Positions 1-8,395 of a stretch of 64,000 nt of DNA are shown in pieces. Origin of the DNA: Planctobacterium marinum. GTDB lineage: Bacteria; Pseudomonadota; Gammaproteobacteria; Enterobacterales; Alteromonadaceae. Location: NCBI RefSeq assembly GCF_036322805.1, contig NZ_AP027272.1, forward strand, positions 868,001 through 932,000, read 5' to 3'. The notes below the pieces were generated by a model. It ran no database searches. It was not told where the DNA came from and saw only the letters and a list, made by a program, of their open reading frames with translations. Position 1 is the stretch's first letter; each line of letters begins with the position of its first letter. The translations under genes were made by a program, and so were the position numbers.

Positions 1-1039
1 CGTCAAAGTAGTTAGAGCGCACACTGCGCACCACAGAACGATATATTCGCTCACGCTCTTCGCTGGTGGCAACAAAGCTGTAACGGGCAGAATCAACAGC
101 AGCACTCACGCCACCACCTTGGTAAAGCGGGATAGTGACGCCTAATTCAATATAGCTGGTATCAAAACGGTCGGTTGATTCACTGATACTGGCATCCGAT
201 GATTGACCTTCCGTATCATTAGAATTGTATTGACCTCTCAGTGCTACGGTTGGATAGTGTCCATTCTTGGCAATTTCGATATCTTCTTTGGCAATATCAA
301 CGCTAAGTTTAGAGGCTAATAGTTGCAAGTTGCGATCTTCTGCTTGACTCACCCAGGCATTGATATCGCTTGGTGCAGGCATGCTGGCACTGAAAGTTTG
401 GGTATTGAGCACATCGATATCGGGATGGTAATTTCCCGTGATTTCACGCAAAGCTTCTAGCGTGATCTCGACGTTATTTTGTGCGCTGATTTCGCTGGCT
501 ACGGCGGTATCAAACTGCGCCTGTGCTTCATGCACGTCGGTGATGGCCGTTAAACCCACTTCAAAACGCTGTTTGGTTTGCTCTAGCTGACGCTCGATGG
601 CGCGCTTTTCTGCTTTGGCAAATTCCAAATCGTCTTGTGCTTGCAACACATTAAAATATGCGGTGACAGTGCGCACAATCAGATCTTGTTTAGCAAATCC
701 ATAGTTGGCGTCTGCCTGAGAGGCCTGAAGTTCAGCTCTGTCCAAATTTTTCCAATTAGAATAATCCCAAACAGACTGACTAAATCTTACGGTAATATCA
801 TTGGTATTTCTGTGAGTATCGCCATTGGTGCGGGAAGCGTCCAGAGCAAGCTCAATTTGCGGTAACAGACGAGCCTGATTTTGTGTGATACCGGCGTATG
901 CTACGTCTTTGTTTGCCTGTGATTGCAGAGTTGCTGGATCGTTCTGTAAAGCCTGTTGATAGACCTGAAGCAAGTTTTCTGCTGCTGCCGTACCAACCAG
1001 TCCAAAACCCATCACGATGGACAAGAGTGTTTTTTTCAT
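1..1039 (-). CDS. tolC: TolC-family outer membrane efflux protein (C-terminus beyond window)
   Basis: Outer-membrane channel of tripartite efflux pumps and type I secretion. I translated the minus strand from the ATG at 1039; it is open to the window edge (about 346 codons), so the C-terminal part is missing. The first ~20 residues form a signal peptide (MKKTLLSIVMGFGLVGTAAA). Next come the TolC N-terminal helices with the typical stretch YFNVLQAQDDLEFAKAEKRA and the RFEVGLTAITDVHEAQA segment, and then a beta-barrel strand pattern (LGVTIPLYQGG). An in-frame ATG at 1045 lies only one base from the AGGA ribosome site (1047-1050), so 1039, seven bases away, is the better start. The gene diverges from nudF, as in many gammaproteobacteria. 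This is not the CusC-like factor at 14441, which is a separate, copper-linked paralogue. Confidence 0.95.
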   Translation of the reverse strand, partial: MKKTLLSIVMGFGLVGTAAAENLLQVYQQALQNDPATLQSQANKDVAYAGITQNQARLLPQIELALDASRTNGDTHRNTNDITVRFSQSVWDYSNWKNLDRAELQASQADANYGFAKQDLIVRTVTAYFNVLQAQDDLEFAKAEKRAIERQLEQTKQRFEVGLTAITDVHEAQAQFDTAVASEISAQNNVEITLEALREITGNYHPDIDVLNTQTFSASMPAPSDINAWVSQAEDRNLQLLASKLSVDIAKEDIEIAKNGHYPTVALRGQYNSNDTEGQSSDASISESTDRFDTSYIELGVTIPLYQGGGVSAAVDSARYSFVATSEERERIYRSVVRSVRSNYFD

Positions 1040-1317
1040 GTGCATTCCTAGTGTATTGTGCAGCTAATTGTCACTGCAAGCTTAGTCCAATTCCCGTTTA
1101 TCGGAGCTATCTGTCACCTAATTTTTTAACAGACAGGTAAAGCAACCCCTATTATTTTTATGCTGCGCAGTTTACTGAAAGCCGAGGCAATCCCCAAATG
1201 CTTTGCAGTAACAGTCATTAAGCAAGTGTAACAGAATATTTTTGCCTGTAACCTTTATGACCGTGATAGTCTGTTCAGAGCTTTAACCGCAACACTCACC
1301 TGATAGAAGGAGCCATT
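1040..1317. other. tolC/nudF divergent intergenic region
   Basis: This 278-bp AT-rich gap must hold the divergent promoters of tolC and nudF. An imperfect inverted repeat, CTGTC...GACAG, lies around 1110-1136. I could not identify a regulator site with confidence and see no small gene. Confidence 0.4.
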
Positions 1318-1947
1318 GTGTCCAACTGGCATCGTTTTACTGATTCTGATGTAGAGATTGAACAACAAGAACCTAAATTTGAAGGTTTTTTTACCGTTTT
1401 CAACTATAAACTTCGGCATAAGTTATTCGCTGGTGGCTGGAGTGGCTGGATTTCTCGTGAAGTTCTAGACAGAGGTCATGCCGTTGCTATGTTGCCCTAT
1501 GACCCTGTTCGGCAGGAATTCGTCATGATTGAGCAGTTTCGGGTAGGGGCTGTACCTACTTCCAATAAGCCTTGGTTGCTGGAAATTGTGGCCGGCATGA
1601 TTGACGAGGGAGAAACTCGTGAAGCGGTTGCACTGAGAGAAGCACAGGAAGAGGCCGGACTCGAAGTTAAAAGCTTGATAGAATTGACAGATTATTTACC
1701 CAGTCCGGGCGGTGCCACAGAGCGTTTGTACCTTTATTTGGGCATTGTAGATGCCCAAGAGGCTCACGGTATTCACGGCCTGGACCATGAAAACGAAGAC
1801 ATACTAGTGCATCGCATTCCTGAAGCACAAGTATGGGAGCTTTTAAAGCTGGGAGAGTTTGACAATTCCGCCACCATTATTGCGCTGCAATGGTTCTTCT
1901 TACACAAACAAGAACTATTGGAAAAAGTAGCGGCAAATAAGGTATAA
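1318..1947 (+). CDS. nudF: ADP-ribose pyrophosphatase (Nudix)
   Basis: Hydrolyses ADP-ribose to AMP and ribose 5-phosphate in the cytoplasm. The start is GTG at 1318, five bases after AGAAGGAG (1305-1312). A complete Nudix box lies at about residues 93-115 (G-x5-E-x7-REAQEEAGL), preceded by a tolerated-substrate loop with the Pro-containing IEQFRVGAVP element typical of NudF. The length of 209 aa equals the E. coli enzyme. It heads the run nudF-yqiB-yqiA-parE, with 45 bp to yqiB. The context next to tolC and parE supports NudF over other Nudix enzymes. Confidence 0.95.
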   Translation: MSNWHRFTDSDVEIEQQEPKFEGFFTVFNYKLRHKLFAGGWSGWISREVLDRGHAVAMLPYDPVRQEFVMIEQFRVGAVPTSNKPWLLEIVAGMIDEGETREAVALREAQEEAGLEVKSLIELTDYLPSPGGATERLYLYLGIVDAQEAHGIHGLDHENEDILVHRIPEAQVWELLKLGEFDNSATIIALQWFFLHKQELLEKVAANKV

Positions 1948-1992
1948 CAATAGCTCTATCTGATAAGCATATTTAAGGAAAACGAATAATAG

Positions 1993-2433
1993 ATGGCAAC
2001 CCACGCGCAGCCAAATAAGAAATACTTCCCTAACCTCAAAGGGTTACATACTCTTTGTGAGGTGAATTACGCGCGTTTGCTAAAGTTATTACCGGATTGT
2101 GATACTGAAAGCCTTAGTTATGAATTTGGGGATGGTGACAACCTGAATTATCAGATTTCTATTATTGAAGCCAGCCGTTATACCAGCACGTTGGATGTAC
2201 GGCAGTTAAATGAAGCCTTACCGGGCTGGATGAAACCAACGATGAAAGTGCGTTTGTATCACGACGCCCGCATGGCAGAAGTGCTAAGTAGCCAGAATGT
2301 ATCAGCGATACAACCTAGCTACCCTTATCCCAATAAAAACATGCATCAGAAGAATGAAAAAGAAATGACCAATCTGTTTTTGGCTGAGTGGTTGGTGTTT
2401 TGTTTAAAGCAACAGGCTAATGCTCCTGTTTAA
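1993..2433 (+). CDS. yqiB: YqiB family protein (DUF1249)
   Basis: Small cytoplasmic protein of the DUF1249 family with no established biochemical role. The 146-aa length, the N-terminal YFPNLKGLHTLCEVNYARLL segment and the C-terminal KNEKEMTNLFLAEWLVFCL segment match the family as I know it, and the position directly after nudF is its usual one. No catalytic motif or membrane segment is visible. The next gene, yqiA, begins 38 bp downstream. In Escherichia coli and many relatives cpdA lies at that junction; here there is no room for it. Confidence 0.85.
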   Translation: MATHAQPNKKYFPNLKGLHTLCEVNYARLLKLLPDCDTESLSYEFGDGDNLNYQISIIEASRYTSTLDVRQLNEALPGWMKPTMKVRLYHDARMAEVLSSQNVSAIQPSYPYPNKNMHQKNEKEMTNLFLAEWLVFCLKQQANAPV

Positions 2434-2471
2434 TGTCTTTCGCTATTGTTCAAATACATTAAGGAATTCCA

Positions 2472-3047
2472 TTGAAAAAGGTGCTCATTTATTTGCATGG
2501 CTTCTTGAGTTCTCCCGCCTCTGTAAAAGCACAGGCAACCCTGGCTTACTGGCAGCAACATCACCACGATATTGAGTTTGTATGTCCACAACTGCCTTGT
2601 TATCCCGACGACGCTAAAAACCTGTTGGATGGTTTAGCGCAAAAATATCAAGACGCGCACGTGGGCTATGTCGGTAGTTCACTTGGCGGTTTTTTAAGTA
2701 CTTACATGTCGGATAATTATGGCGGCAAAGCGGTACTGATTAATCCGGCGGCCAAGCCCCATGAGGTACTCGAGGAGTATCTCGGAGAGCACGTTCACCC
2801 CTTCACACAAGAGCGCTTTGTATTGAAACCGGAACACATGCAGCAGCTCGAACAGATGTACCAGCCCGTTCCTGTCGATCACGCGCAGTTTTGGGTGTTA
2901 TTGCAAACAGAAGATGAAACCCTGGACTACCGAGACGCTGAACAAAAATATCAGAGAAGCAAATTAACCATTGAGCAGGGCGGTGATCACGCGTTTCAAG
3001 GATACGAGCGATTTTTACCTGATATTTTCCGTTTTTTGTTTGATTAA
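2472..3047 (+). CDS. yqiA: YqiA-like alpha/beta-hydrolase esterase
   Basis: Cytoplasmic serine esterase of the alpha/beta-hydrolase fold. The N-terminus (KKVLIYLHGFLSSPASVKAQ) carries the HGF oxyanion-hole element. The nucleophile elbow GSSLGG puts Ser70 as the catalytic residue, and the C-terminal GGDHAFQGYE supplies the catalytic His. The start is TTG at 2472, with AAGGAA just upstream; no in-frame ATG precedes the conserved N-terminus. The 191-aa length is normal. It sits immediately before parE, as in enterics, and is probably co-transcribed with yqiB. Confidence 0.9.
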   Translation: MKKVLIYLHGFLSSPASVKAQATLAYWQQHHHDIEFVCPQLPCYPDDAKNLLDGLAQKYQDAHVGYVGSSLGGFLSTYMSDNYGGKAVLINPAAKPHEVLEEYLGEHVHPFTQERFVLKPEHMQQLEQMYQPVPVDHAQFWVLLQTEDETLDYRDAEQKYQRSKLTIEQGGDHAFQGYERFLPDIFRFLFD

Positions 3048-3156
3048 AGATTGCTAGTATCTTTGAATGAGTTTGAAAGACCCAATGGTCTGCTTGAATG
3101 CCGTATGTCGGCATCGTGTATTTTCAATAAAATAACCATAAGAAAGAAGTATCCGC

Positions 3157-5046
3157 ATGTCAGAACAATATAATGCTGAAGCCATTGAAGTCCTAAATGG
3201 ATTGGAGCCTGTGCAACGCCGCCCCGGCATGTACACAGATACGACCCGGCCCAACCATCTCGGCCAGGAAGTTATCGACAACAGTGTCGATGAAGCATTG
3301 GCAGGACACGCTGATAGTATCAAAGTGATTTTGCATGAAGATCAGTCTTTAGAAGTGATAGACGATGGTCGTGGTATGCCGGTGGATATTCATCCCGAAG
3401 AGGGCATATCCGGGGTTGAACTGATCATGACCAAACTGCACGCCGGTGGTAAGTTTTCTAATAAGAACTACCAGTTTTCAGGGGGGCTGCACGGCGTAGG
3501 TATCTCTGTGGTAAATGCCTTATCAACCCGAGTAGAGGTGAATGTTCGCCGTGATGGCAACGTTTTTGCCATTGCTTTTGAAAACGGCAATAAAGTTGAA
3601 GAACTGGAAATTATCGATACCTGTGGCAAGCGCAATACTGGGACGCGGGTGCGCTTCTGGCCGGATGCTTCCTATTTTGATTCTGCCAAGTTTTCCGTGA
3701 GCAAAATGTGCCATATTTTGCGAGCTAAGGCGGTATTGTGTCCTGGCCTTAAAATTCGCTTTGACAATAAAATCACCAAAGAAACCACCGAATGGCAATA
3801 TCAGGACGGTTTGCGCGATTATCTGATGCAATCCGCCAAAGACTATATCAGTCTACCAGAAGATGAGCCCTTTGTAGGCCAGTTTTCGGGCAATAACGAG
3901 GCCGCTGACTGGGCTGTGATCTGGCTACCTGAAGGGGGCGAGATTGTTAATGAGAGCTACGTTAACCTGATCCCAACTGCCCAAGGCGGTACTCACGTTA
4001 ATGGCTTGCGTCAGGGGTTGTTGGAAGCAATGCGCGAGTTTTGTGAATTTCGCAACCTGCTGCCTCGCGGCGTTAAACTCACCCCTGAAGATATTTGGGA
4101 TAAGTGCAGTTACATTCTCTCCACGAAAATGCAGGATCCGCAATTTGCGGGACAAACCAAAGAAAGGTTGTCGTCTCGCCAGGCATCTGCCTTTGTTTCA
4201 GGCGTGGTAAAAGATGCTTTTTCTTTGTGGCTCAACACGCATACCGATGTTGCTGAAACCTTATCTGAATTTTTTATTGCCAATGCTCAGCGCCGCCTGC
4301 GTCAAAGCAAAAAAGTCGCGCGCAAGAAAGTAACATCTGGCCCGGCATTGCCCGGCAAATTAACCGACTGTACCACTCAAGATACCAGTCGCTCGGAGCT
4401 CTTCCTGGTGGAAGGAGATTCTGCGGGTGGTTCTGCGAAGCAGGCGAGAGACAAGGAATTTCAGGCGGTGATGCCGCTGCGAGGCAAAATCCTCAATAGC
4501 TGGGAGGTGGACTCATCTCAGGTATTAGCTTCGCAGGAAATTCACGATATTTCCGTTGCCTTGGGTATTGACCCAGATAGTGAAGACATTTCCGGTTTGC
4601 GTTACGACAAGGTGTGCATCCTGGCCGATGCCGACTCTGATGGTTTGCACATCGCAACCTTGTTGTGTGCCTTGTTTGTAAAACACTTCCGAGCGCTAGT
4701 TAACGCCGGTCATGTTTATGTGGCCATGCCGCCACTATATCGTATCGATGTGGGCAAAGAAGTGTTTTATGCCTTGGACGAAGGCGAAAAAGAAGGCGTT
4801 CTGGATCGCATTCAGGCTGAAAAGAAAAAAGGCAAAGTGAATGTGCAGCGCTTTAAAGGTTTGGGTGAAATGAACCCAATTCAGTTACGTGAGACCACCA
4901 TGGATCCCAATACTCGTCGCCTCGTTCAGCTTACCGTTGATGATGCCCAGCAAATGTTGGAATTAATGGATATGCTACTGGCTAAAAAGCGTTCCTCAGA
5001 ACGTAAAGACTGGCTGGAAGATAAGGGCAATCTGGCGGTAGTTTAG
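3157..5046 (+). CDS. parE: DNA topoisomerase IV subunit B
   Basis: ATPase subunit of topoisomerase IV, which decatenates daughter chromosomes together with ParC (not in this window). The GHKL ATPase domain occupies about residues 1-220, with DNSVDEAL (N-box), the DDGRGMP motif and the GGLHGVGISVVNAL lid. The transducer domain follows, then the TOPRIM domain with EGDSAGGSAKQARDK and DADSDGLHIATL near residues 420-500. The 629-aa length matches ParE rather than the longer gamma-proteobacterial GyrB (about 800 aa), and the tolC/nudF/yqiA neighbourhood is the ParE one. An intrinsic terminator follows at 5126-5150. Confidence 0.97.
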   Translation: MSEQYNAEAIEVLNGLEPVQRRPGMYTDTTRPNHLGQEVIDNSVDEALAGHADSIKVILHEDQSLEVIDDGRGMPVDIHPEEGISGVELIMTKLHAGGKFSNKNYQFSGGLHGVGISVVNALSTRVEVNVRRDGNVFAIAFENGNKVEELEIIDTCGKRNTGTRVRFWPDASYFDSAKFSVSKMCHILRAKAVLCPGLKIRFDNKITKETTEWQYQDGLRDYLMQSAKDYISLPEDEPFVGQFSGNNEAADWAVIWLPEGGEIVNESYVNLIPTAQGGTHVNGLRQGLLEAMREFCEFRNLLPRGVKLTPEDIWDKCSYILSTKMQDPQFAGQTKERLSSRQASAFVSGVVKDAFSLWLNTHTDVAETLSEFFIANAQRRLRQSKKVARKKVTSGPALPGKLTDCTTQDTSRSELFLVEGDSAGGSAKQARDKEFQAVMPLRGKILNSWEVDSSQVLASQEIHDISVALGIDPDSEDISGLRYDKVCILADADSDGLHIATLLCALFVKHFRALVNAGHVYVAMPPLYRIDVGKEVFYALDEGEKEGVLDRIQAEKKKGKVNVQRFKGLGEMNPIQLRETTMDPNTRRLVQLTVDDAQQMLELMDMLLAKKRSSERKDWLEDKGNLAVV

Positions 5047-5365
5047 TTGTTTTATATCAACCCAGGCACTTACATCCAAATCGGTTAGCGCCCAGGAGTG
5101 TAAAGTCCTTAGCTGATATGCAACAAGCCGAAACTGCGTTTCGGCTTTTTATTATGTAAACTTTCCTTTCAATTAATATCTGATTGTGTTTCAGATATTT
5201 TCGAAGTTTGTTGTGTTTGAGTTTTTTTGGGCCAAAGTCTATTTTGGTGGATTAGTTGTTGAATCAAAAGACTATTTTTTTGATTGTCCGAGAGTCGCCG
5301 CATTTTTCAGGAACTCTTCTATACTTAACTTCATTCATCATAAGAATGCTCCACCAAGAGTACGC
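5047..5365. other. Intergenic region parE to usp
   Basis: This 319-bp stretch holds the parE terminator (5126-5150) and then about 215 bp of AT-rich sequence that should contain the promoter of the stress-protein gene. A TATACT hexamer at 5320-5325 is a possible -10 element, but I found no convincing -35 element at the right distance. The reading frame of the downstream gene is open back to 5186, but that extension does not look like protein of the family. Confidence 0.4.
5126..5150 (+). terminator. Intrinsic terminator after parE
   Basis: A perfect 8-bp stem, AGCCGAAA / TTTCGGCT (5126-5133 and 5139-5146), with a 5-base loop is followed by a short T run. It lies about 80 bp after the parE stop. 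Confidence 0.85.
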
Positions 5366-6223
5366 ATGGCTAAAAAAATCCTGGTGATCACCGACAAGCA
5401 CGAGCGTGAGAACTGCTCGTTAAACAAAGCGCACGAGGTTGCTGCGCCGCTTGGCGAAGACATAGAAGTAATACGTTTTATCAAGGAAGAGGATCAGCAC
5501 GACGATGCAACCCTGAAAACCTCTGACAATGAACTTCGCACAACCCTAAGTCAGATTTTCAAAGATTACCCGCAAAAAGACAGTATCAAAAGCAAGGTTG
5601 TTGTCACTGACAATGTGGCCCAGTGGGTGACAGAGTATTGTAAGTCGGAGAACTTCGATTTAATTATCAAAACTGGTCATCGCTCTGAATCTTTGTTTCA
5701 CACGCCATGCGATTGGGAATTGATCCGCAATGTTTCGGTGCCTGTTCTTATTTCTCATCATCGCAGTTGGAAAAGCAATCACGCCTTGATGGCAGCCATT
5801 GATCCGACCTCTAGTGACAAAGCCCACATCGAATTAAATCATGCTATTCTGAACTGGACAAAAAAGTGGGCAACGACCTTCGATTGCACAGTGCATGTGC
5901 TGTATTGCCTGGAGGTTTCCAGTATTAAACAAGATCTGGATTTGGTGGATATCAAGCGTTATGAGCAGAAACACCGGGCCGAAGCTGAACAAAAAGTGGC
6001 AGACTTACTGGCTGAATTTGACATGCCAGAGGTACAGATTCACGTTGTAGCAGGAGAGCCTGCCAAAGTGATATCCCACTGCGCCAATGAGATCCGAGCT
6101 GAAATGGTGATCATGGGCAGTATGGGGCGCAAAGGTTTGTCTGGACTGCTGTTTGGTAATACCGCAGAGAAAGTAATGCATCACTTGAGAACGGATTCGC
6201 TTGTTATTGAAGCGAAAAAGTAA
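5366..6223 (+). CDS. Universal stress protein, tandem Usp domains (UspE-like)
   Basis: Cytoplasmic stress protein of 285 aa with two Usp folds in tandem, as in UspE (about 316 aa in E. coli). The first begins MAKKILVITDKHEREN. The second ends with the nucleotide-binding signature MGSMGRKGLSGLLFGNTAEK followed by VIEAKK, so at least the second domain should bind ATP. I chose ATG 5366 because AAGAG lies five bases upstream and the family N-terminus starts there; the frame is open to 5186 but that extension is unlike the family. The antiporter gene mnhE starts only 50 bp after its stop with no visible terminator, so the stress protein and the Mrp operon may be co-transcribed. Confidence 0.85.
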   Translation: MAKKILVITDKHERENCSLNKAHEVAAPLGEDIEVIRFIKEEDQHDDATLKTSDNELRTTLSQIFKDYPQKDSIKSKVVVTDNVAQWVTEYCKSENFDLIIKTGHRSESLFHTPCDWELIRNVSVPVLISHHRSWKSNHALMAAIDPTSSDKAHIELNHAILNWTKKWATTFDCTVHVLYCLEVSSIKQDLDLVDIKRYEQKHRAEAEQKVADLLAEFDMPEVQIHVVAGEPAKVISHCANEIRAEMVIMGSMGRKGLSGLLFGNTAEKVMHHLRTDSLVIEAKK

Positions 6224-6273
6224 TAAAAAATAATAATATAACTTCGTCAGTGGATTACTGAAAAGGAGGGAAC

Positions 6274-6744
6274 GTGCGACATACACTGAGCTTTACTGTG
6301 ACCCTGATGGTATTTTGGTTACTGTTATCCGGTCATATTACATCGTTGATGTTAAGCCTTGAGGTTATCTCTGTTGTCTCGGTGATTCTCCTGGTTCATC
6401 GTCTGGGTATGTTCGATCAGGAAACTCACCCTACAAACCTGATCCTCAAGCTTCCCAAATTTTTGAGCTGGTTAATTGCCGACCTGATAATGTCCAATCT
6501 GCAGGTGGTGAAGCTCATTTGGCAACCCAAACCACAACTTTCTCCTGCTTTATTAACCGTTAACATGCATCAACCCGGTGATATGGAGCGGGTGATTTAC
6601 GCCAACTCGATTACCGTTACGCCAGGTACTTTAACTGTCGATTTGCAGAATGACACCATCACTGTTCACACTTTAACTGAAGATATGAGTACTACGATCC
6701 GTTCCGGGGAAAGGGATCACAAAGTGAAAGGATTTTTAAGCTGA
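6274..6744 (+). CDS. mnhE: Mrp/Mnh antiporter subunit E (MbhA-like)
   Basis: Small integral membrane subunit of the multisubunit cation/proton antiporter. It starts with GTG at 6274 behind a strong AAGGAGG (about 6263-6269). It has two to three membrane segments in the first ~60 residues, then the conserved cytoplasmic part with VIYANSITVTPGTLTVDL, which is the MnhE signature. The length of 156 aa is normal. Its stop overlaps the mnhF start by one base, showing tight translational coupling. It is the first gene of the operon here. Confidence 0.92.
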   Translation: MRHTLSFTVTLMVFWLLLSGHITSLMLSLEVISVVSVILLVHRLGMFDQETHPTNLILKLPKFLSWLIADLIMSNLQVVKLIWQPKPQLSPALLTVNMHQPGDMERVIYANSITVTPGTLTVDLQNDTITVHTLTEDMSTTIRSGERDHKVKGFLS

Positions 6745-7016
6745 TGTTTACTGCTGCTTCAATCGCTATTCTGGTAACCATGTTTTTGGCTCTGCTCCGG
6801 GCAGTGTTGGGACCTTCTTTGTACGACCGTATTCTGGCGGTCAACATGTTTGGTACAAAAACCGTTTTGTTTATTGCTGTGGTGGGCTTTTTGATGGGCC
6901 GGCCCGAGTTTCTGGATATTGCCTTGGTGTATGCTCTTATGAACTTTATCAGTGTGATCGCCATTTTACGCTTTTTTGAGTACGACACACGAGGAGAAAC
7001 CAATCATGACAGGTGA
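6744..7016 (+). CDS. mnhF: Mrp/Mnh antiporter subunit F
   Basis: 90-aa protein with three predicted membrane helices and the conserved GPSLYDRILAVN motif after helix 1, diagnostic of MnhF/MrpF (MbhB in archaeal hydrogenases). It starts directly on the mnhE stop and its 3' end overlaps mnhG by 11 bp. The subunit is part of the membrane arm and has no catalytic role of its own that can be read from the sequence. Confidence 0.93.
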   Translation: MFTAASIAILVTMFLALLRAVLGPSLYDRILAVNMFGTKTVLFIAVVGFLMGRPEFLDIALVYALMNFISVIAILRFFEYDTRGETNHDR

Positions 7017-7383
7017 AATGGTGATTGATATTCTCAGTGGAATTCTGCTGGTGGCGGGCAGCTTCTTTTGCTTTTCCGGAGCCGTGGGCTTATTTCGATT
7101 TCCTGATTTTTTTACCCGCATGCATGCCGCCAGTGTTACCGACACCTTGGGGGCGGGAATGGTTTTATTTGGCTTGATGCTGCAAGCTGGATTCACTCTG
7201 ATAACAGTTAAATTATTGTTTATCTTTGCTTTCTTGTTACTGACGGGACCAGCTGCCAGCCACGCGATGGCTAAATCAGCCATTCACAGCGGGCACTTGC
7301 CCAAAGGAAAGCATTACGCGTGCGATATGCCCGATCATGTTAACGATACTGAGAATTCTGGAGGTGCAGAATCGAAACGCTAA
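7006..7383 (+). CDS. mnhG: Mrp/Mnh antiporter subunit G
   Basis: 125-aa membrane protein with three helices and the MnhG signature GLFRFPDFFTRMHAASVTDT. ATG 7006 is preferred over the upstream in-frame TTG 6976 because GAGGAG (6991-6996) sits just before it and the family begins a few residues ahead of the first helix. The C-terminal tail of about 40 residues after the third helix is hydrophilic. Its last 13 bases overlap the reconstructed start of the next gene. Confidence 0.92.
   Translation: MTGEMVIDILSGILLVAGSFFCFSGAVGLFRFPDFFTRMHAASVTDTLGAGMVLFGLMLQAGFTLITVKLLFIFAFLLLTGPAASHAMAKSAIHSGHLPKGKHYACDMPDHVNDTENSGGAESKR
7360..7365 (+). promoter_or_regulatory. Shine-Dalgarno GGAGGT that places an ATC start
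   Basis: A perfect GGAGGT lies at 7360-7365 inside mnhG. Five bases downstream is ATC (7371) in the frame of the DUF4040/MnhB gene. There is no in-frame ATG, GTG or TTG between the upstream stop (TGA 7350-7352) and TTG 7446, which lies after the first membrane helix. The site therefore points to initiation at a non-canonical codon. Confidence 0.65.
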
Positions 7384-8390
7384 TCCACATTTTTCTGTTA
7401 CTTTTCTTACTGCTCACAGCATTAACCATTATTGCGCTTAAGGATTTGTTTGCTGTTGCCATGTTAAGTGGCATTTATGGCTTATTGTCTGCAAGCCTGT
7501 TCGTGGTTTTAGACGCCGTGGATGTTGCGTTTACGGAAGCGGCAGTGGGAGCGGGAATTTCAACCATTTTAATGCTCACCACGCTGGCGATTACCGGTCG
7601 CTACGAATTGTCAAAACCGAAACTCAGAACCCGCGTGGGCCTGGTACTGGTGACTGTCATTGGCGTATTACTGATTTATGGCACCTTAGGGATGCCACAT
7701 TTTGGTGGTACAGACAACCCTGCCAATGGTCATGTGGCTGCCTGGTATATTGCTAATACCTCTGAGCAGATTGGCATTCCAAACTATGTTACCGCTGTTT
7801 TAGCCAGCTATCGCGGTTTTGATACCTTTGGCGAACTCGTGGTGGTATTTACTGCAGGTATCGGTGTATTAGCGCTTTTACCGCACACGCCAGGTAACTT
7901 CGAAGTAGACGATCATCAGCCCATGAAGCAGCACTTGATTCTGCGCATTATTTCTAAATTGCTGATCCCCTTCATTTTACTATTTGCCTTATACGTGCAA
8001 TTTCACGGGGACTTTGGCCCAGGCGGTGGTTTCCAGGCCGGTGTAATTTTTGCCGCGGCGATTATCCTGTACAGCATGATCTTTGGGTTGGCAAAAACCA
8101 TGTCGGTTATTAATTTTGCTGTAGTGCGGTTTTGCGCGGCACTAGGTGTTCTGTTGTACGGCGCAGTGGGTATTGTCTCCATGCTCAAAGGCGATGTGTT
8201 CCTGAATTATTCTGCTTTGGCAGAAGATACGCTGGCGGGGCAGCACATTGGTATCATTTTAATTGAGCTGGGTGTGGGTATCACCGTTGCAGCCGTCATG
8301 ATATGCGTCTTCTTCACCTTCTCTGGAAGTGTGGATATGTCTGATAAACCCGGTGAAAAACGGGCAATGCAAGATAACATGGAGCAGTAG
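7371..8390 (+). CDS. mnhB: Mrp/Mbh antiporter subunit: DUF4040 (MbhD/MrpA C-terminal) fused to MnhB
   Basis: About 339 aa. The first ~75 residues are a DUF4040/MbhD module, three helices with AVAMLSGIYGLLSASLFVVL and the conserved DAVDVAFTEAAVGAGIS loop, normally found at the C-terminus of MrpA. A linker with MbhE-like helices follows, and the last ~150 residues are MnhB, with FHGDFGPGGGFQAGVI. The frame is coding well before the first usual start (TTG 7446): reading back gives a hydrophobic helix ending at ATC 7371, five bases after GGAGGT. I therefore place the start at ATC 7371, overlapping mnhG by 13 bp like its neighbours. If initiation were at TTG 7446 the first helix would be lost. A base error in the sequence is the main alternative. 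Confidence 0.85.
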   Translation: METLIHIFLLLFLLLTALTIIALKDLFAVAMLSGIYGLLSASLFVVLDAVDVAFTEAAVGAGISTILMLTTLAITGRYELSKPKLRTRVGLVLVTVIGVLLIYGTLGMPHFGGTDNPANGHVAAWYIANTSEQIGIPNYVTAVLASYRGFDTFGELVVVFTAGIGVLALLPHTPGNFEVDDHQPMKQHLILRIISKLLIPFILLFALYVQFHGDFGPGGGFQAGVIFAAAIILYSMIFGLAKTMSVINFAVVRFCAALGVLLYGAVGIVSMLKGDVFLNYSALAEDTLAGQHIGIILIELGVGITVAAVMICVFFTFSGSVDMSDKPGEKRAMQDNMEQ

Positions 8391-8395
8391 TTGCA

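Noticed and set aside
5186-5365. N-terminal extension of the stress-protein frame
   Set aside because: Aromatic-rich, unlike Usp proteins, and ATG 5366 has a ribosome site and the family N-terminus.
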